DNA of 64,000 nt from the NCBI GenBank assembly GCA_964555055.1, contig CAZKQW010000011.1, positions 14,921 to 78,920 of the forward strand, written 5' to 3'. The translations under genes and the position numbers were made by a program. Positions 23,820 to 32,732 of this stretch are shown one piece after another. The DNA comes from GCA-016699445 sp964555055 (GTDB taxonomy: Bacteria; UBA10199; JACPAL01; GCA-016699445). Positions within the stretch are counted from its first letter, which is position 1. Each line of letters begins with the position of its first letter. The notes beneath the pieces were generated by a model. That model saw only the letters and a list, made by a program, of their open reading frames with translations. It was not told the DNA's origin and did not search any database.

Positions 23820-25430
23820 ATGTCCTCGCAAGCCTCCTCCCAAGTTTTCGCGCGTAAGTACCGACCACAAGGCTTCGATGAAGTCCAGGGTCAGGAGACG
23901 GCCGTCCGCATCCTGAAGAATGCGCTCGAGGAAAAGCGTTTTCATCACGCGTATCTCTTTGCGGGCCCCCGTGGCACGGGCAAAACCACGCTCGCGCGCA
24001 TCCTGGCTAAGGCAATGAACTGCGAAAAAGGTCCGACGCCGACGCCCTGCGGGACCTGTCAGCAATGCGTGGAGATTACCAAAGGGAGCTCTCTGTGCGT
24101 CCAGGAGATCGACGGCGCCTCCAACACGTCCGTCGACGACGTGCGCGACATCCGCGACAAGATCCGCTACCTTCCTCCCGGCGGGCGCTACAAAATCTAT
24201 ATAATCGACGAAGTCCACATGCTCTCCACGGCCGCTTTCAACGCCCTTTTGAAGACGTTGGAAGAGCCACCGCCGCACGCCGTTTTCATTTTCGCCACCA
24301 CCGAAATCCACAAGCTGCCCGCCACCGTCCTTTCACGTTTGATCCGCCTCGACCTTAAGCCTTTGGCGCGCACGACGATCGTCTCCCAATTGCAACGCAT
24401 CGCCCAAAAGGAAGGCGTAGTCATTTCTGAGAACGCTCTCTTCCACTTGGCTCGTGAAGCATCCGGGGGCATGCGCGATGCCTTGAGCTTGCTTGACCAA
24501 GTGGTTTCCTTTGGAGGTCAAAAGATCGATGATGTAGCGGTCGAAGAAATGCTCGGTGCCTCAAGCCTGAAATTCGTCTTAAGTATTCTAGAGAATGTCT
24601 TGAAGCGCGACCCGACAAACGCCCTTTTAAAAACGCACGAGGCTTTGGCGGCAGGTATCGAACCAAAAAGGATCGCGGGCGAGCTTTTGGAATACGCCCG
24701 TCATCTCTTGGTCGTCAAAAACAGCCAGGATCCGACCCTCTTTGACTTGACCACGGAGGAGATCGCCCATCTGAAGACTCTTTCCGAAAATTTTTCCGTA
24801 AGCGAACTCGATTATCTCTTCGTGATCCTTCAGAAAGGCGTGACGGATCTTTTGAGATCCCCCCAACCCCATTTGCTGCTGGACGTTCTCGTGATCCGCT
24901 CTTGCCATGTCTCCGAGCTCAAACCTTTGGAATCTTACACGGCGACGGTTTCATACTCCCTTCCTGCCACGCCTCAAGCGCGAATCATGGGGGAAAAGTC
25001 CCAAACACCACCGCCGCAACCCCAAACTTATCGAGCCTCCATCCAGAAAACGGCTCCGATCGAAGCTCCCGCGCCCGAGATGTCCTGGCCGTCCTTCCTC
25101 GGCTTTCTACGGTCGAAGAAACCCCAATTGCATGCGATGATCGCCGAAGGGAAACTCGTAAATTTATCCTCTACGGCTGTCGCTCTGCACTTCTCACCGA
25201 CCTCTTTAAACCTGGCCTTGCTCCAAGATCCAGACCGCGAAGCGACGTTGAAGGGACTTTTAAAGGACTATTTCCAGAAACCGATGGCTTTGACCTTCGA
25301 AACGAAGGCTCCCTCCGCGGCACCAAAGGCAGTGAAATCACCGGACGCGAAGAGCGTGTCCGACTCCATCATCGACGACGCCATCGACGTTTTCGGTCCC
25401 GAAACCACCAAGATCCCACAAAAAGCCTAA
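23820..25430 (+). CDS. dnaX: DNA polymerase III gamma/tau subunit
   Basis: The 536-residue clamp-loader ATPase has Walker A GPRGTGKTT, the zinc module of four cysteines (CEKGPTPTPCGTCQQC), Walker B IIDEVHML, and the sensor 1 region FATTEIHKLPATVLSR. A proline-rich linker and a C-terminal tau-like domain follow. The gene loads the sliding clamp and links the replisome to the helicase. It is followed by recR after 3 bases; the ybaB gene often found between them is absent. Confidence 0.95.
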   Translation: MSSQASSQVFARKYRPQGFDEVQGQETAVRILKNALEEKRFHHAYLFAGPRGTGKTTLARILAKAMNCEKGPTPTPCGTCQQCVEITKGSSLCVQEIDGASNTSVDDVRDIRDKIRYLPPGGRYKIYIIDEVHMLSTAAFNALLKTLEEPPPHAVFIFATTEIHKLPATVLSRLIRLDLKPLARTTIVSQLQRIAQKEGVVISENALFHLAREASGGMRDALSLLDQVVSFGGQKIDDVAVEEMLGASSLKFVLSILENVLKRDPTNALLKTHEALAAGIEPKRIAGELLEYARHLLVVKNSQDPTLFDLTTEEIAHLKTLSENFSVSELDYLFVILQKGVTDLLRSPQPHLLLDVLVIRSCHVSELKPLESYTATVSYSLPATPQARIMGEKSQTPPPQPQTYRASIQKTAPIEAPAPEMSWPSFLGFLRSKKPQLHAMIAEGKLVNLSSTAVALHFSPTSLNLALLQDPDREATLKGLLKDYFQKPMALTFETKAPSAAPKAVKSPDAKSVSDSIIDDAIDVFGPETTKIPQKA

Positions 25431-25433
25431 GCC

Positions 25434-26033
25434 ATGCCGCCTCTCGATCCTCTCGTCAAAGCCCTCAGTCAGCTCCCCGGCATCGGCGAAAAATCCGCCA
25501 CGCGCTTGGCGATTCACATCTTCCGGCACCCGAAAGGTTTGGCCCAGGGCTTGATTCAGGCGTTGGTGCATATCACCGAAAAAGTCGTTTTCTGCGAAAA
25601 ATGCCATAATATCTCGGAGACCGCACTTTGCCAGATCTGTGCGGACCCGAACCGCAACCCACACCTCCTTTGCGTCGTTCAAGAACCCGTCGATCTCATG
25701 ATGATCGAGAAGACCTCCGAATACCGAGGGCTTTACCATGTCCTGCACGGAGCGATTTCCCCTTTGGATGGCATTGGTCCCGAAGACCTGCGCGTCCGCG
25801 CTTTGATCGATCGCATCGCCGGAGCCACGGAAGACATCCAGGAAGTGATCCTCGCGAGCAATCCCAATCCCGAGGGCGAGACCACCGCCCTCTATTTAAA
25901 GAAGCTCCTGACGCAAGCCAAGGCAGGGCTCAAAATCTCGCGCATCGCCTCCGGCATTCCGGTCGGGGGTACCCTGGAATACACGGATCCGAAGACCCTC
26001 GCGCGTTCCTTGGGAAACCGACGGGACTTTTAG
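25434..26033 (+). CDS. recR: Recombination protein RecR
   Basis: The 199-residue protein has the helix-hairpin-helix LPGIGEKSATRLA, the zinc finger CEKCHNISETALCQIC, and the Toprim core (VVQEPVD through GPEDL and ASNPNPEGE). RecR works with RecF and RecO to load RecA at gaps. Length is standard. The gene is in an operon with dnaX. Its stop is followed by a 122-base gap holding a promoter for the next gene. Confidence 0.96.
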   Translation: MPPLDPLVKALSQLPGIGEKSATRLAIHIFRHPKGLAQGLIQALVHITEKVVFCEKCHNISETALCQICADPNRNPHLLCVVQEPVDLMMIEKTSEYRGLYHVLHGAISPLDGIGPEDLRVRALIDRIAGATEDIQEVILASNPNPEGETTALYLKKLLTQAKAGLKISRIASGIPVGGTLEYTDPKTLARSLGNRRDF

Positions 26034-26053
26034 AAGGATAGACAAATAAGTCC

Positions 26054-26083
26054 TTGCTTTGCCTAAAAAATTCCCGCTACCAT
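26054..26083 (+). promoter_or_regulatory. Likely sigma-70 promoter for the MglA-like gene
   Basis: TTGCTT at 26054-26059 and TACCAT at 26078-26083 are separated by 18 bases, a fair match to the housekeeping promoter pattern. It lies about 70 bases upstream of the GTPase ATG. An AAAGGA ribosome-binding site precedes that ATG. Confidence 0.45.
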
Positions 26084-26155
26084 CCGCCCCATTTCAAGTC
26101 GGGTGGAAGACCTTATCCCCCCTGACCTCTCGGTACCTTTTATAAAGGAAAAATT

Positions 26156-26725
26156 ATGTCGTTCATCAATCCGAAGCAAAAGGAAGTGACGTTCAAGATT
26201 GTCTATGCGGGAGCGCCTTTTTCCGGGAAATCGTCAAGTCTTCGCTATCTTTATGAGCGACTCGGTGGAAACGGCAAAAAAAACCCACTCACTCTTTCGG
26301 ACAGCACTCTTTTCTTCGACTTCATTCCTTTAAGCCTCGGCAAGATCGACAACATCAACGTCCATGTCCACGTCTACACCCTGCCGTCCCAAAAGGCGTA
26401 CGATACCACCTGCAAGATGATCCTAAAGGGCGTAGACGGCGTTATCTTCGTGGTGGATTCCCAGATCGATAAGATCCAAGAGAGCTATGAGCACTTTGAA
26501 ACCATCCAGAAGCAGGTCGAGCCCGAGAACTCCTGGTCGTCTCTTCCGGTGGCTTTTCAATACAACAAAAGAGACCTGAAACAGAGTCTCGCCGCTGAAG
26601 AGCTCGACGGGCTTTTCAATAAAACCCAGGCGCCTTCTTTCGAAACCGTAGCGACCCGAGGCGAAAACGTCATGGACGCCTTCCAATCCGTCGCAAAACA
26701 AATCTTATTGGACCTCAAGAAATAA
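26156..26725 (+). CDS. MglA-like small Ras-family GTPase
   Basis: The 189-residue protein aligns with MglA along its length: MSFINPKQKEVTFKIVYAG, P-loop GAPFSGKSS, FFDFIPLSLG, ILKGVDGVIFVVDSQ and the base-specificity motif NKRD. MglA is the polarity switch for motility in myxobacteria and other predators. The G3 stretch reads LPSQ where MglA has VPGQ, so the Gly that contacts the gamma-phosphate is Ser; hydrolysis or switching may differ. The MglB partner is not adjacent. Confidence 0.85.
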   Translation: MSFINPKQKEVTFKIVYAGAPFSGKSSSLRYLYERLGGNGKKNPLTLSDSTLFFDFIPLSLGKIDNINVHVHVYTLPSQKAYDTTCKMILKGVDGVIFVVDSQIDKIQESYEHFETIQKQVEPENSWSSLPVAFQYNKRDLKQSLAAEELDGLFNKTQAPSFETVATRGENVMDAFQSVAKQILLDLKK

Positions 26726-26731
26726 CGCGAT

Positions 26732-27376
26732 TTACTTCGGGACTTTTTCCCAATCCTTCAAGAACTTCTCGATACCGATGTCGGTCAGCGGGTGATTGGC
26801 GAGTTGTTTGATGACGCTATAAGGAATCGTCGCGACGTCCGCGCCGATCAGGGCCGAGTCACGCACGTGGATGGGATTGCGGATGGAGGCGACGAGGATC
26901 TTCGTCTTAAATTCGTAATTATCGTAGATCTGCCGGATGTGCTCGATCAACTGCATGCCCTCCTCCGAAATGTCATCGAAGCGGCCGACGAAGGGGCTCA
27001 CGTATGTGGCTCCGGCCTTCGCGGCGAGCAGGGCCTGGTTGGGGCTGAATAGCAGCGTCACGTTGGTCTTGATCCCTTCGCCCGTCAGCTTCTTCACGAC
27101 CTTCATAGCGGTCGCGGTCATTGGGACCTTGATGACGATGTTCTTGTGTATTTTGGCGAAATGGTACGATTCCCTTAGCATACCTTCGTAATCGAGGCTT
27201 ACGGTCTCGGCGCTGATCGGCCCGTCGACGATCTTCGCGATCTCTTGGATGGTCTCGTCGTAGTTGCGCCCCGTCTTCGCCGCGAGCGAGGGATTGGTCG
27301 TGACGCCGTCGATGACGCCCATGTCCCAGCATTCCTTGATTTCCTTCGTGTCCGCCGTATCGATGAAGAATTGCAT
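26732..27376 (-). CDS. tal: Transaldolase, small TalC/fructose-6-phosphate aldolase type
   Basis: The 214-residue single-domain enzyme shows the DTADTKEI start, TTNPSL, the Schiff-base lysine in NIVIKVPMT, and the SPFVGR motif. It transfers a dihydroxyacetone unit in the non-oxidative pentose phosphate pathway. Small family members can be either transaldolases or aldolases, so specificity is not settled. It is the last gene of a leftward group after folK. Confidence 0.93.
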   Translation of the reverse strand: MQFFIDTADTKEIKECWDMGVIDGVTTNPSLAAKTGRNYDETIQEIAKIVDGPISAETVSLDYEGMLRESYHFAKIHKNIVIKVPMTATAMKVVKKLTGEGIKTNVTLLFSPNQALLAAKAGATYVSPFVGRFDDISEEGMQLIEHIRQIYDNYEFKTKILVASIRNPIHVRDSALIGADVATIPYSVIKQLANHPLTDIGIEKFLKDWEKVPK

Positions 27377-27385
27377 GCACGCTCC

Positions 27386-27847
27386 TTAGTCTATATCGTC
27401 CAATAATCGCCGAATGGTTTTTAAAAGTGTCGGATGCTTAAAATCCGGAATCAAATCTGACAAGGGTTTTAACACGAAAAATCGGTTTTGGATCTCGGGG
27501 TGCGGGATTTCCAGGTCCTCTCTCTGGATGACCAAGTCGCCATAGAATAAAATATCCAAGTCAATCACGCGCGGGGCCCAATCCCCTTTCGTCTCGCGGC
27601 CCATGTCCGTTTCGATGTCTTGTAAGATTTTCAACAAATTCTCCGGCGTGAACTCAGTCTCCACCTCGAAGACTCCGTTTAAAAAATCCGGCATCGCTGG
27701 GTGGCCGGGTCCGCACAAAGCTTTCGTTTCGTATACGGGCGACACCCTCACGACATGGATTCCCGCGGTCGCCATTTTTTCGCTGGCTTTTTCGATATGC
27801 GCGGCGCGATCACCGAGATTGGAGCCGAAGGCGATATAGACCTTCAT
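27386..27847 (-). CDS. folK: HPPK, 2-amino-4-hydroxy-6-hydroxymethyldihydropteridine pyrophosphokinase
   Basis: The 153-residue protein has the HPPK landmarks: AFGSNLGDR, VSPVYETKALCGP, and the signature RVIDLDILFYGD followed by PHPEI. It transfers pyrophosphate from ATP to the pterin in folate synthesis. Its ATG overlaps the stop of the nucleotidyltransferase-like gene upstream (ATGA), so a housekeeping gene is coupled to a likely toxin-antitoxin pair. Confidence 0.95.
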   Translation of the reverse strand: MKVYIAFGSNLGDRAAHIEKASEKMATAGIHVVRVSPVYETKALCGPGHPAMPDFLNGVFEVETEFTPENLLKILQDIETDMGRETKGDWAPRVIDLDILFYGDLVIQREDLEIPHPEIQNRFFVLKPLSDLIPDFKHPTLLKTIRRLLDDID

Positions 27848-28377
27848 AGATGCTGACGTATTTTATTTCCGACGGCTAATCGGATCTTTGGATTTAAACG
27901 ATGCACTCCCTTAAGCCTTTCTTCTAAGACTTCAGGTTTCACCAACTTCTTTCGGAGCAAAGCTTTGCAGAAGTCATTGTCTTTTAGCCTTCCAGCGATG
28001 GCTTTGGAAATCCAAAGATCATGAGGATCGAGACAGAGAGCGGTGAACCCGTTTGTGGCTTGTGGCTTGAAGGGAACCAGGCGCTTTCTCCAGCCCTTCG
28101 GAAGAACCGCGGTTTTGGGAGTAACTCTCTGGGCATAATAGCCAAAAGTTTCCTGAAAAGCGGACAACTCGCCTATAGACCCATCAATCAGGTCGGCCTT
28201 TGAAGCATCGGGATCTTCCAAAGCTGAAATATCGGTTCCGATCGAGCGATGGGCTTCGGGAATGACGCCATCATAAGACGCGTGAATGGCCTGACTTCCA
28301 ATGATTAAGACTTCATTGACTCCTAGTATGGCGCCAGCCGCGCGGATCGTATGTTCGAACGATTCCCGTTTCACCAA
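27844..28377 (-). CDS. Nucleotidyltransferase-like toxin candidate (DUF6036-like)
   Basis: The 177-residue protein has a minimal nucleotidyltransferase start: VLIIGSQAIHASY followed by SIGTDISALED. The second motif keeps one acid (D) but has Ser where the second Asp of DXD should be. Such proteins pair with XRE or MNT-like antitoxins in AbiEii- and DUF6036-type systems. It overlaps the XRE gene upstream by 7 bases, which supports a two-gene module. Toxin activity is an inference. Confidence 0.62.
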   Translation of the reverse strand: MVKRESFEHTIRAAGAILGVNEVLIIGSQAIHASYDGVIPEAHRSIGTDISALEDPDASKADLIDGSIGELSAFQETFGYYAQRVTPKTAVLPKGWRKRLVPFKPQATNGFTALCLDPHDLWISKAIAGRLKDNDFCKALLRKKLVKPEVLEERLKGVHRLNPKIRLAVGNKIRQHL

Positions 28378-28874
28378 GACTCCCGACGAAAATCTTCTAA
28401 AATACGAGCTCTTTTGCTAGAGCTTAATAGGCCGGCAAAAGGAGTTGCTTGCCTCATCTCACGAGCGAAGGATCCAAGATCTAGTATATTCGTGATTAAT
28501 TCTTCCAAAGGCAGGCCTAACCAATGCCTCCAATGATCCAATAGTATTTTCGCGGAGGGATTCTCCCGCCTCATTTTATTCAGGGTTTTCGTAGCCTTTG
28601 ATATGGCGAAACCCGGGTCATTCCTGAGATCTTTAACGACAGCTCGATGATAGGCGAGGCTTCTCCTGTCTTCCCTAGTTAAGGGAAGCACGAAATTAAC
28701 GGACAACTCAAGCCCCAATGATTCGGCGAATCTTCTCAAAGTCGCTACCGTAGGGGATTTCGCTCCGGATTCATAAAGAGCGATGGCAGGTTGTGACGTA
28801 GCTGCTTTTGACGCCAGGTCTTTTTGCGTTAAACCCGTGATACTTCGAAGCAAGGAAACCGGATCATTTCTCAT
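28371..28874 (-). CDS. XRE-family regulator, probable antitoxin
   Basis: From the ATG at 28874 the product has 167 residues; a TTG at 28910 lies inside the operator. The helix-turn-helix is LTQKDLASKAATSQPAIALYESG, seen as LTQKDLASKA and SQPAIALYE. The C-terminal part is helical with no named domain. A perfect 12-bp-arm palindrome sits 5 bases before the start, fitting autorepression. It overlaps the nucleotidyltransferase-like gene. Confidence 0.78.
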   Translation of the reverse strand: MRNDPVSLLRSITGLTQKDLASKAATSQPAIALYESGAKSPTVATLRRFAESLGLELSVNFVLPLTREDRRSLAYHRAVVKDLRNDPGFAISKATKTLNKMRRENPSAKILLDHWRHWLGLPLEELITNILDLGSFAREMRQATPFAGLLSSSKRARILEDFRRESW

Positions 28875-28878
28875 AAAA

Positions 28879-28906
28879 CGAAATATATCTGATAAGATAT
28901 ATTTCG
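28879..28906 (-). promoter_or_regulatory. Perfect palindromic operator of the XRE gene
   Basis: CGAAATATATCT and AGATATATTTCG form perfect 12-bp arms around GATA. It lies directly upstream of the XRE ATG and is the likely autorepression site of the module. Confidence 0.7.
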
Positions 28907-28970
28907 TCAATAAGCCTATTTTTTCTCCTTCGCATGCGAGCAGAAATGGTTTTGCTCATAGAAGTCCCGA

Positions 28971-31900
28971 TCAAGGCGTCGTGCGTTGGGGGCACGTTTC
29001 GGCCTCCATCGGATTGTAAGAGCCGCTGCACACGTTGAAGTCGGACGTGAGCGTCTTACCCACCCAACAATCCGGACACCCTAATGTCAAAGGATCCACG
29101 GAATCCCGATCCGGCGGAATATCCCATCGATCTTCAGCCGCAAACCGGGCGGCGATATGCTGCGCGAGTGCTTCGTCGGCGCTCGTCGCCAACAAAGTCC
29201 CGTCGCGACGGATGGCTCGCATTGTAAGCCGGTAACGCTGGCCTATATCCGGGTTTGCCGAAGGATTGCGGAGGAAAGTGATCGAATCGAAGAGGAAATA
29301 ACCGATCTTCCTCAAGAATTCAGGGTAGTTTCTGGGGGATACTCCCGGCATCGGCAAGAGCTGTGTGTGACGATTGACCACCGAAGGGCGAATGATCATA
29401 GCTCCCGCGGCCCGTCCCTCGCCTCCGAAATCCCTAGGGACGAACTCTATATAGGGTTTCAGCACTGGAAACAACATGCGGGGCGGCGGCGGTGTTTGCC
29501 CGTCACGGAACGTCAAAAGAGAGTTTGGTTTCACGCCAGCGCCGGAACCGACGGCTCCCGTCATGTAAAACGCCATGACTGGCCCTATCCCGTCTCCGTA
29601 GCGATAGGCATCGCTCTGGTTCGTCGGAAGATTCATGCCTATCTGATAGGACTCCGATCCATTGTGGCTCGAGGGAGAACCCGCACGACCCGGCAGCGTC
29701 GACAAGGCGGGTGACGACGTCATAGCTGTATTCAACCGTACGTGATTCGGAGTGCCTCGCATGACGACGTTGCGCTCCTTTTCGAGCTTCAGATAACCAC
29801 GTCCGTATTTATAGCTCGCCAACGTTTCCAAATAATCCCGACTATTTGGATCATCGGACCGACGCGCATAAGCCGACGTGTTTCCGACGCCTCTTTCGGA
29901 CAAGCGGTACAAGGCCGCGCGCATATCGCGGACGTTGGCCCGCAAGTCCGGATAACGATCCATGAGCAAAGCCGCCATGCCCGAAGTGATGGCCGCCGAT
30001 GATGACGTGCCTCCCGACTCATCGTTCTCACCAGGAACAGGTGGTGAAGGAGCCACGAAATCAGGCTTTACAGCATTTAAATTTGGACTTGCCGAGGTGT
30101 CATCTCGAGATTCGCCTGTCAAAAAAGCCCGATTAAACTCAGTGGGTTTAATCCCATTTCGAACGACAGGACCTCGAGCCGTGTACGATAGGGGCGCTGT
30201 GACGGGACACCCATCCGCAGATTCCTCCCCTCCCGGAGGGACGATGCAATAAGCGCCTCCTACTGTAACGACGGAGGGAGAGGTATTGGACTCACCCAAG
30301 CTTGCTTCCGTATTAAAAATAGTGAGTTGGCTATTTCCCGTGCCATTACCTATATAAAAAAGATTAATATAATTAGCGGGATCACTATTCGCATAGGAAG
30401 AACCTGAAGCTCTTTCGAGCGCTAAGCCGTACCGGGCTTGACCGGATGGACAAGCAGCTGGGGCGGTGGATCCTTCATAGGGAATCAGGGCTTTCGCCTT
30501 GTGTGGGGAGGCGCTGGGATTGATCTGATAGGAGATATTCCTCACTATACCCGTGGCTCCAGGAGAGGCATCCAGTAATACGACAAACCAATTCCTATTG
30601 ACAGGATCGTATTGACGGATTTGCACTGAATAGAGCTGAGAATCTCGGGGCGGAAATCCTACCCTCAGCTTGATGGATTCCTGAGGGTTCGCCGCCATAC
30701 ACCCTAAATCGTTAATGACCCTTTCCCCTGTCACCTGGGTTCGTGAGGGCAGATCCTGCTCCGTCACCCCGGGACCTCGAATGACAGCCCGGTCGGCCAC
30801 GTTCCAATTCAAATAATTAGGGTGCGCTGTTGAGGGTGTAAAATTTCCGGACCAATGATCTCCCGGTTCGCCATTATTACCAGCGCTAGTCACCACTAAA
30901 ATCCCAGCCGTCGCCGCGTTATTTTGGGCGGACATACTGGGACCCGGAAACGGAGCAGCGATATTATTAAAGCGATCAATGGGAGCCGTTATAGACAGGT
31001 TGATAATATCCGGTCCGTAATGTGAAGTTGTGTAATTAATAGCCTCAGCGGTTCCTCCTTGAAGAGTCGACCGATTGATCAAAATAAATTTCGCCCGAGG
31101 CGCGATCTCATAGGCTAAGGCCAACATGTGATTTCCGTGTTTGCCGCGTGCCGGAGGGTAGAACTCAAACTCTATGTTAGTACTCGGTGGAATCAGACCC
31201 TGCGTCTCCAATTCGCGAAACTGACTAGGATCGAACTCATCGATGATCGCGATCTTGATCGGCCTCCCCCCAGGACCGCCATTCCCCGTCACACGGCCCG
31301 CTAACTGCCACCACCTCGCATTGGTACCTCCCCATGCTCCCGTAAAGGCTTCAGACCTCACCTCTCCCGGCAAATTTACCTTCCCCACCACTCGCGCCAA
31401 TCCCTCCAAATCCTCCATCGACACTTCAGCCTCGATCTCATTCCCGCTCAACTCATACAAAACCTTCGCTCCCGTCGATCTCACCGCCTCCGCAAATCCT
31501 TCTCTCCCCTCTTCCCCCACCACATGCACGAGAAGCTTATCACCCTTCACGAACTTCGACGGAATGCCCGCCTGCGCAGCCCAGTCCTTCTCCCCAGCCT
31601 GATACGCCTTCAACCCTGCCTCTAACTGCGTCCCTAACGCTCCTAATAACTCCAAATCCTCCCACGACTCTCCCTCACGCCCTAATTTCTCCGCAATATG
31701 CATCACCAGCTTCTTATACTCTTCTCGCTTCGCTTCCTCAGTCTTCCCCTTAAAATAACTCTCATCGGCCCTTGCTTCCTTTTCCTCCCACTCTTCTGCC
31801 GAATCTTCTTTTAGTGCAGGCTCTTTGAGAGAGGAGGTCACTTGAGACACATCCGCAGAAAGCTGAGTCCACCATGGGTTCTTGCCCAAAAATATCTCCT

Positions 31901-31973
31901 GCGCTGATAAAGGCAATACCGTAGTCACGCTTATTAAGAGCATCGCTAACATTACTTTTTGATTCTGACTCAT
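28971..31973 (-). CDS. Secreted subtilase 1 (S8), large multi-domain
   Basis: The start has AAGGAG 6 bases upstream. The 1000-residue protein has a signal peptide (cleaved near residue 24), a charged helical and ferredoxin-like propeptide (about 48-215), and an S8 catalytic domain with Asp245 in IAIIDEFDP, His279 in KHGNH, oxyanion Asn366 in SAGNNG and Ser657 in GGTSSSAA. The HGTHV box reads HGNHM. About 170 residues (395-560) are inserted between the oxyanion Asn and the Ser. The C terminus ends with a five-cysteine tail, GCPDC...FNVC...ETCP. It should be an exported active protease. It is the last of four paralogs. The target is unknown. Confidence 0.88.
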   Translation of the reverse strand: MSQNQKVMLAMLLISVTTVLPLSAQEIFLGKNPWWTQLSADVSQVTSSLKEPALKEDSAEEWEEKEARADESYFKGKTEEAKREEYKKLVMHIAEKLGREGESWEDLELLGALGTQLEAGLKAYQAGEKDWAAQAGIPSKFVKGDKLLVHVVGEEGREGFAEAVRSTGAKVLYELSGNEIEAEVSMEDLEGLARVVGKVNLPGEVRSEAFTGAWGGTNARWWQLAGRVTGNGGPGGRPIKIAIIDEFDPSQFRELETQGLIPPSTNIEFEFYPPARGKHGNHMLALAYEIAPRAKFILINRSTLQGGTAEAINYTTSHYGPDIINLSITAPIDRFNNIAAPFPGPSMSAQNNAATAGILVVTSAGNNGEPGDHWSGNFTPSTAHPNYLNWNVADRAVIRGPGVTEQDLPSRTQVTGERVINDLGCMAANPQESIKLRVGFPPRDSQLYSVQIRQYDPVNRNWFVVLLDASPGATGIVRNISYQINPSASPHKAKALIPYEGSTAPAACPSGQARYGLALERASGSSYANSDPANYINLFYIGNGTGNSQLTIFNTEASLGESNTSPSVVTVGGAYCIVPPGGEESADGCPVTAPLSYTARGPVVRNGIKPTEFNRAFLTGESRDDTSASPNLNAVKPDFVAPSPPVPGENDESGGTSSSAAITSGMAALLMDRYPDLRANVRDMRAALYRLSERGVGNTSAYARRSDDPNSRDYLETLASYKYGRGYLKLEKERNVVMRGTPNHVRLNTAMTSSPALSTLPGRAGSPSSHNGSESYQIGMNLPTNQSDAYRYGDGIGPVMAFYMTGAVGSGAGVKPNSLLTFRDGQTPPPPRMLFPVLKPYIEFVPRDFGGEGRAAGAMIIRPSVVNRHTQLLPMPGVSPRNYPEFLRKIGYFLFDSITFLRNPSANPDIGQRYRLTMRAIRRDGTLLATSADEALAQHIAARFAAEDRWDIPPDRDSVDPLTLGCPDCWVGKTLTSDFNVCSGSYNPMEAETCPQRTTP
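31197..31832. repeat. 636-bp block shared with subtilase 2, copy A
   Basis: This block, covering propeptide codons to just past the catalytic Asp region of subtilase 1, appears identical to 36183-36818 in subtilase 2. Both edges are single-base differences (31196 and 31833). Flanking DNA is similar but clearly diverged. A recent duplication or gene conversion explains it best. Confidence 0.85.
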
Positions 31974-32047
31974 CGAACTCTCCTTGCTTAAATGTCATGC
32001 TTGAGACGGCAAAAAATTTACCAATCTCTCCTCTAAACACAGGACAT

Positions 32048-32077
32048 GTTTTCATCCCAAAATATGAAAAGTTGCGT
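32048..32077 (-). promoter_or_regulatory. Shared 30-bp promoter-like element, upstream of subtilase 1
   Basis: On the minus strand this reads ACGCAACTT, a variable stretch, then GGATGAAAAC. It lies about 75-105 bases before the subtilase 1 ATG. The same element of the same length precedes subtilases 2 and 4. GCAACTT-N16-AAAAC resembles an ECF sigma-factor promoter. Confidence 0.6.
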
Positions 32078-32141
32078 CTTTTTTTTAGAGGCTCTTTGAA
32101 TTTTGTGTTCTGAAGAGAAAACAGCGGGACCTTATGGCCCT

Positions 32142-32723
32142 TTATCGCGCTTCCGTCGGTGGAAGGTTTGCTCTAAGTTTTAAGTATCGATTTAGATCGA
32201 GTGTCAATTCCGCAAACACATCAAATAAAGCTCCAAAAATGAAACCCACGTAGCTATCGATCGATTGCTTCCTACTTAAGCCTATGGTGGAGGGATTGGT
32301 TCCCGTGTTATCTGGAAGATGATAAGAGACCTCGAATCGCACCGGCCCTGCCACCTTCTGAATCTCAAACCGTTCTGTGTTCTCAGGATCAGGAAAAGTC
32401 AGTGCACCTGCAAACTCCAGGCGAAGAGCGACCCCGTGTTCTGATGCGGTATATAAAGGGTACGCGGCGAGATAAGTCGTGATCGCGATGAGATCGGGGC
32501 CTTGATGTGCCTGAAATGGTTTTTTTTGTGAGCTTAGTGGCGCCGCTTGAAACTTTTCCTTAAATCGATCGAAAGCCTTTAAAAGCAGGCCTATGCGATC
32601 CACCGAAACTTCCTCCATGGGCACTTCAAAAGAAATTTGGTTCCGTGTGATCGTATTCGGATCCGTTTGGATTTGGGAGTGGACCCCTACCAGAATACGA
32701 TCGATAAATGCAGAGGTGTCCAT
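32142..32723 (-). CDS. Unknown protein A of the subtilase locus
   Basis: This 193-residue protein has no signal peptide or membrane segment and is not one I recognise. It starts MDTSAFIDRI, has predicted beta strands in the middle and ends with a helix rich in leucine. Unknown protein B (37126-37785) is of similar size, starts MDSAQFAHIA and shares a loose pattern (F-x-VP... followed by KE-x-F), so the two may be distant relatives. It lies 9 bases after the beta-helix gene and is transcribed with it. No clear ribosome-binding site is seen. Confidence 0.6.
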   Translation of the reverse strand: MDTSAFIDRILVGVHSQIQTDPNTITRNQISFEVPMEEVSVDRIGLLLKAFDRFKEKFQAAPLSSQKKPFQAHQGPDLIAITTYLAAYPLYTASEHGVALRLEFAGALTFPDPENTERFEIQKVAGPVRFEVSYHLPDNTGTNPSTIGLSRKQSIDSYVGFIFGALFDVFAELTLDLNRYLKLRANLPPTEAR

Positions 32724-32732
32724 AAAGAGAGA

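Noticed and set aside
23820..25430. Programmed frameshift in dnaX
   Set aside because: I saw no A-rich slippery heptamer with a following hairpin; the frame reads through as a single tau-like product.
31243..31602. 119-residue plus-strand frame, appearing identical to the one at 36229-36588
   Set aside because: It is the antisense shadow of the duplicated subtilase propeptide. The identity reflects the repeat, not a conserved gene.
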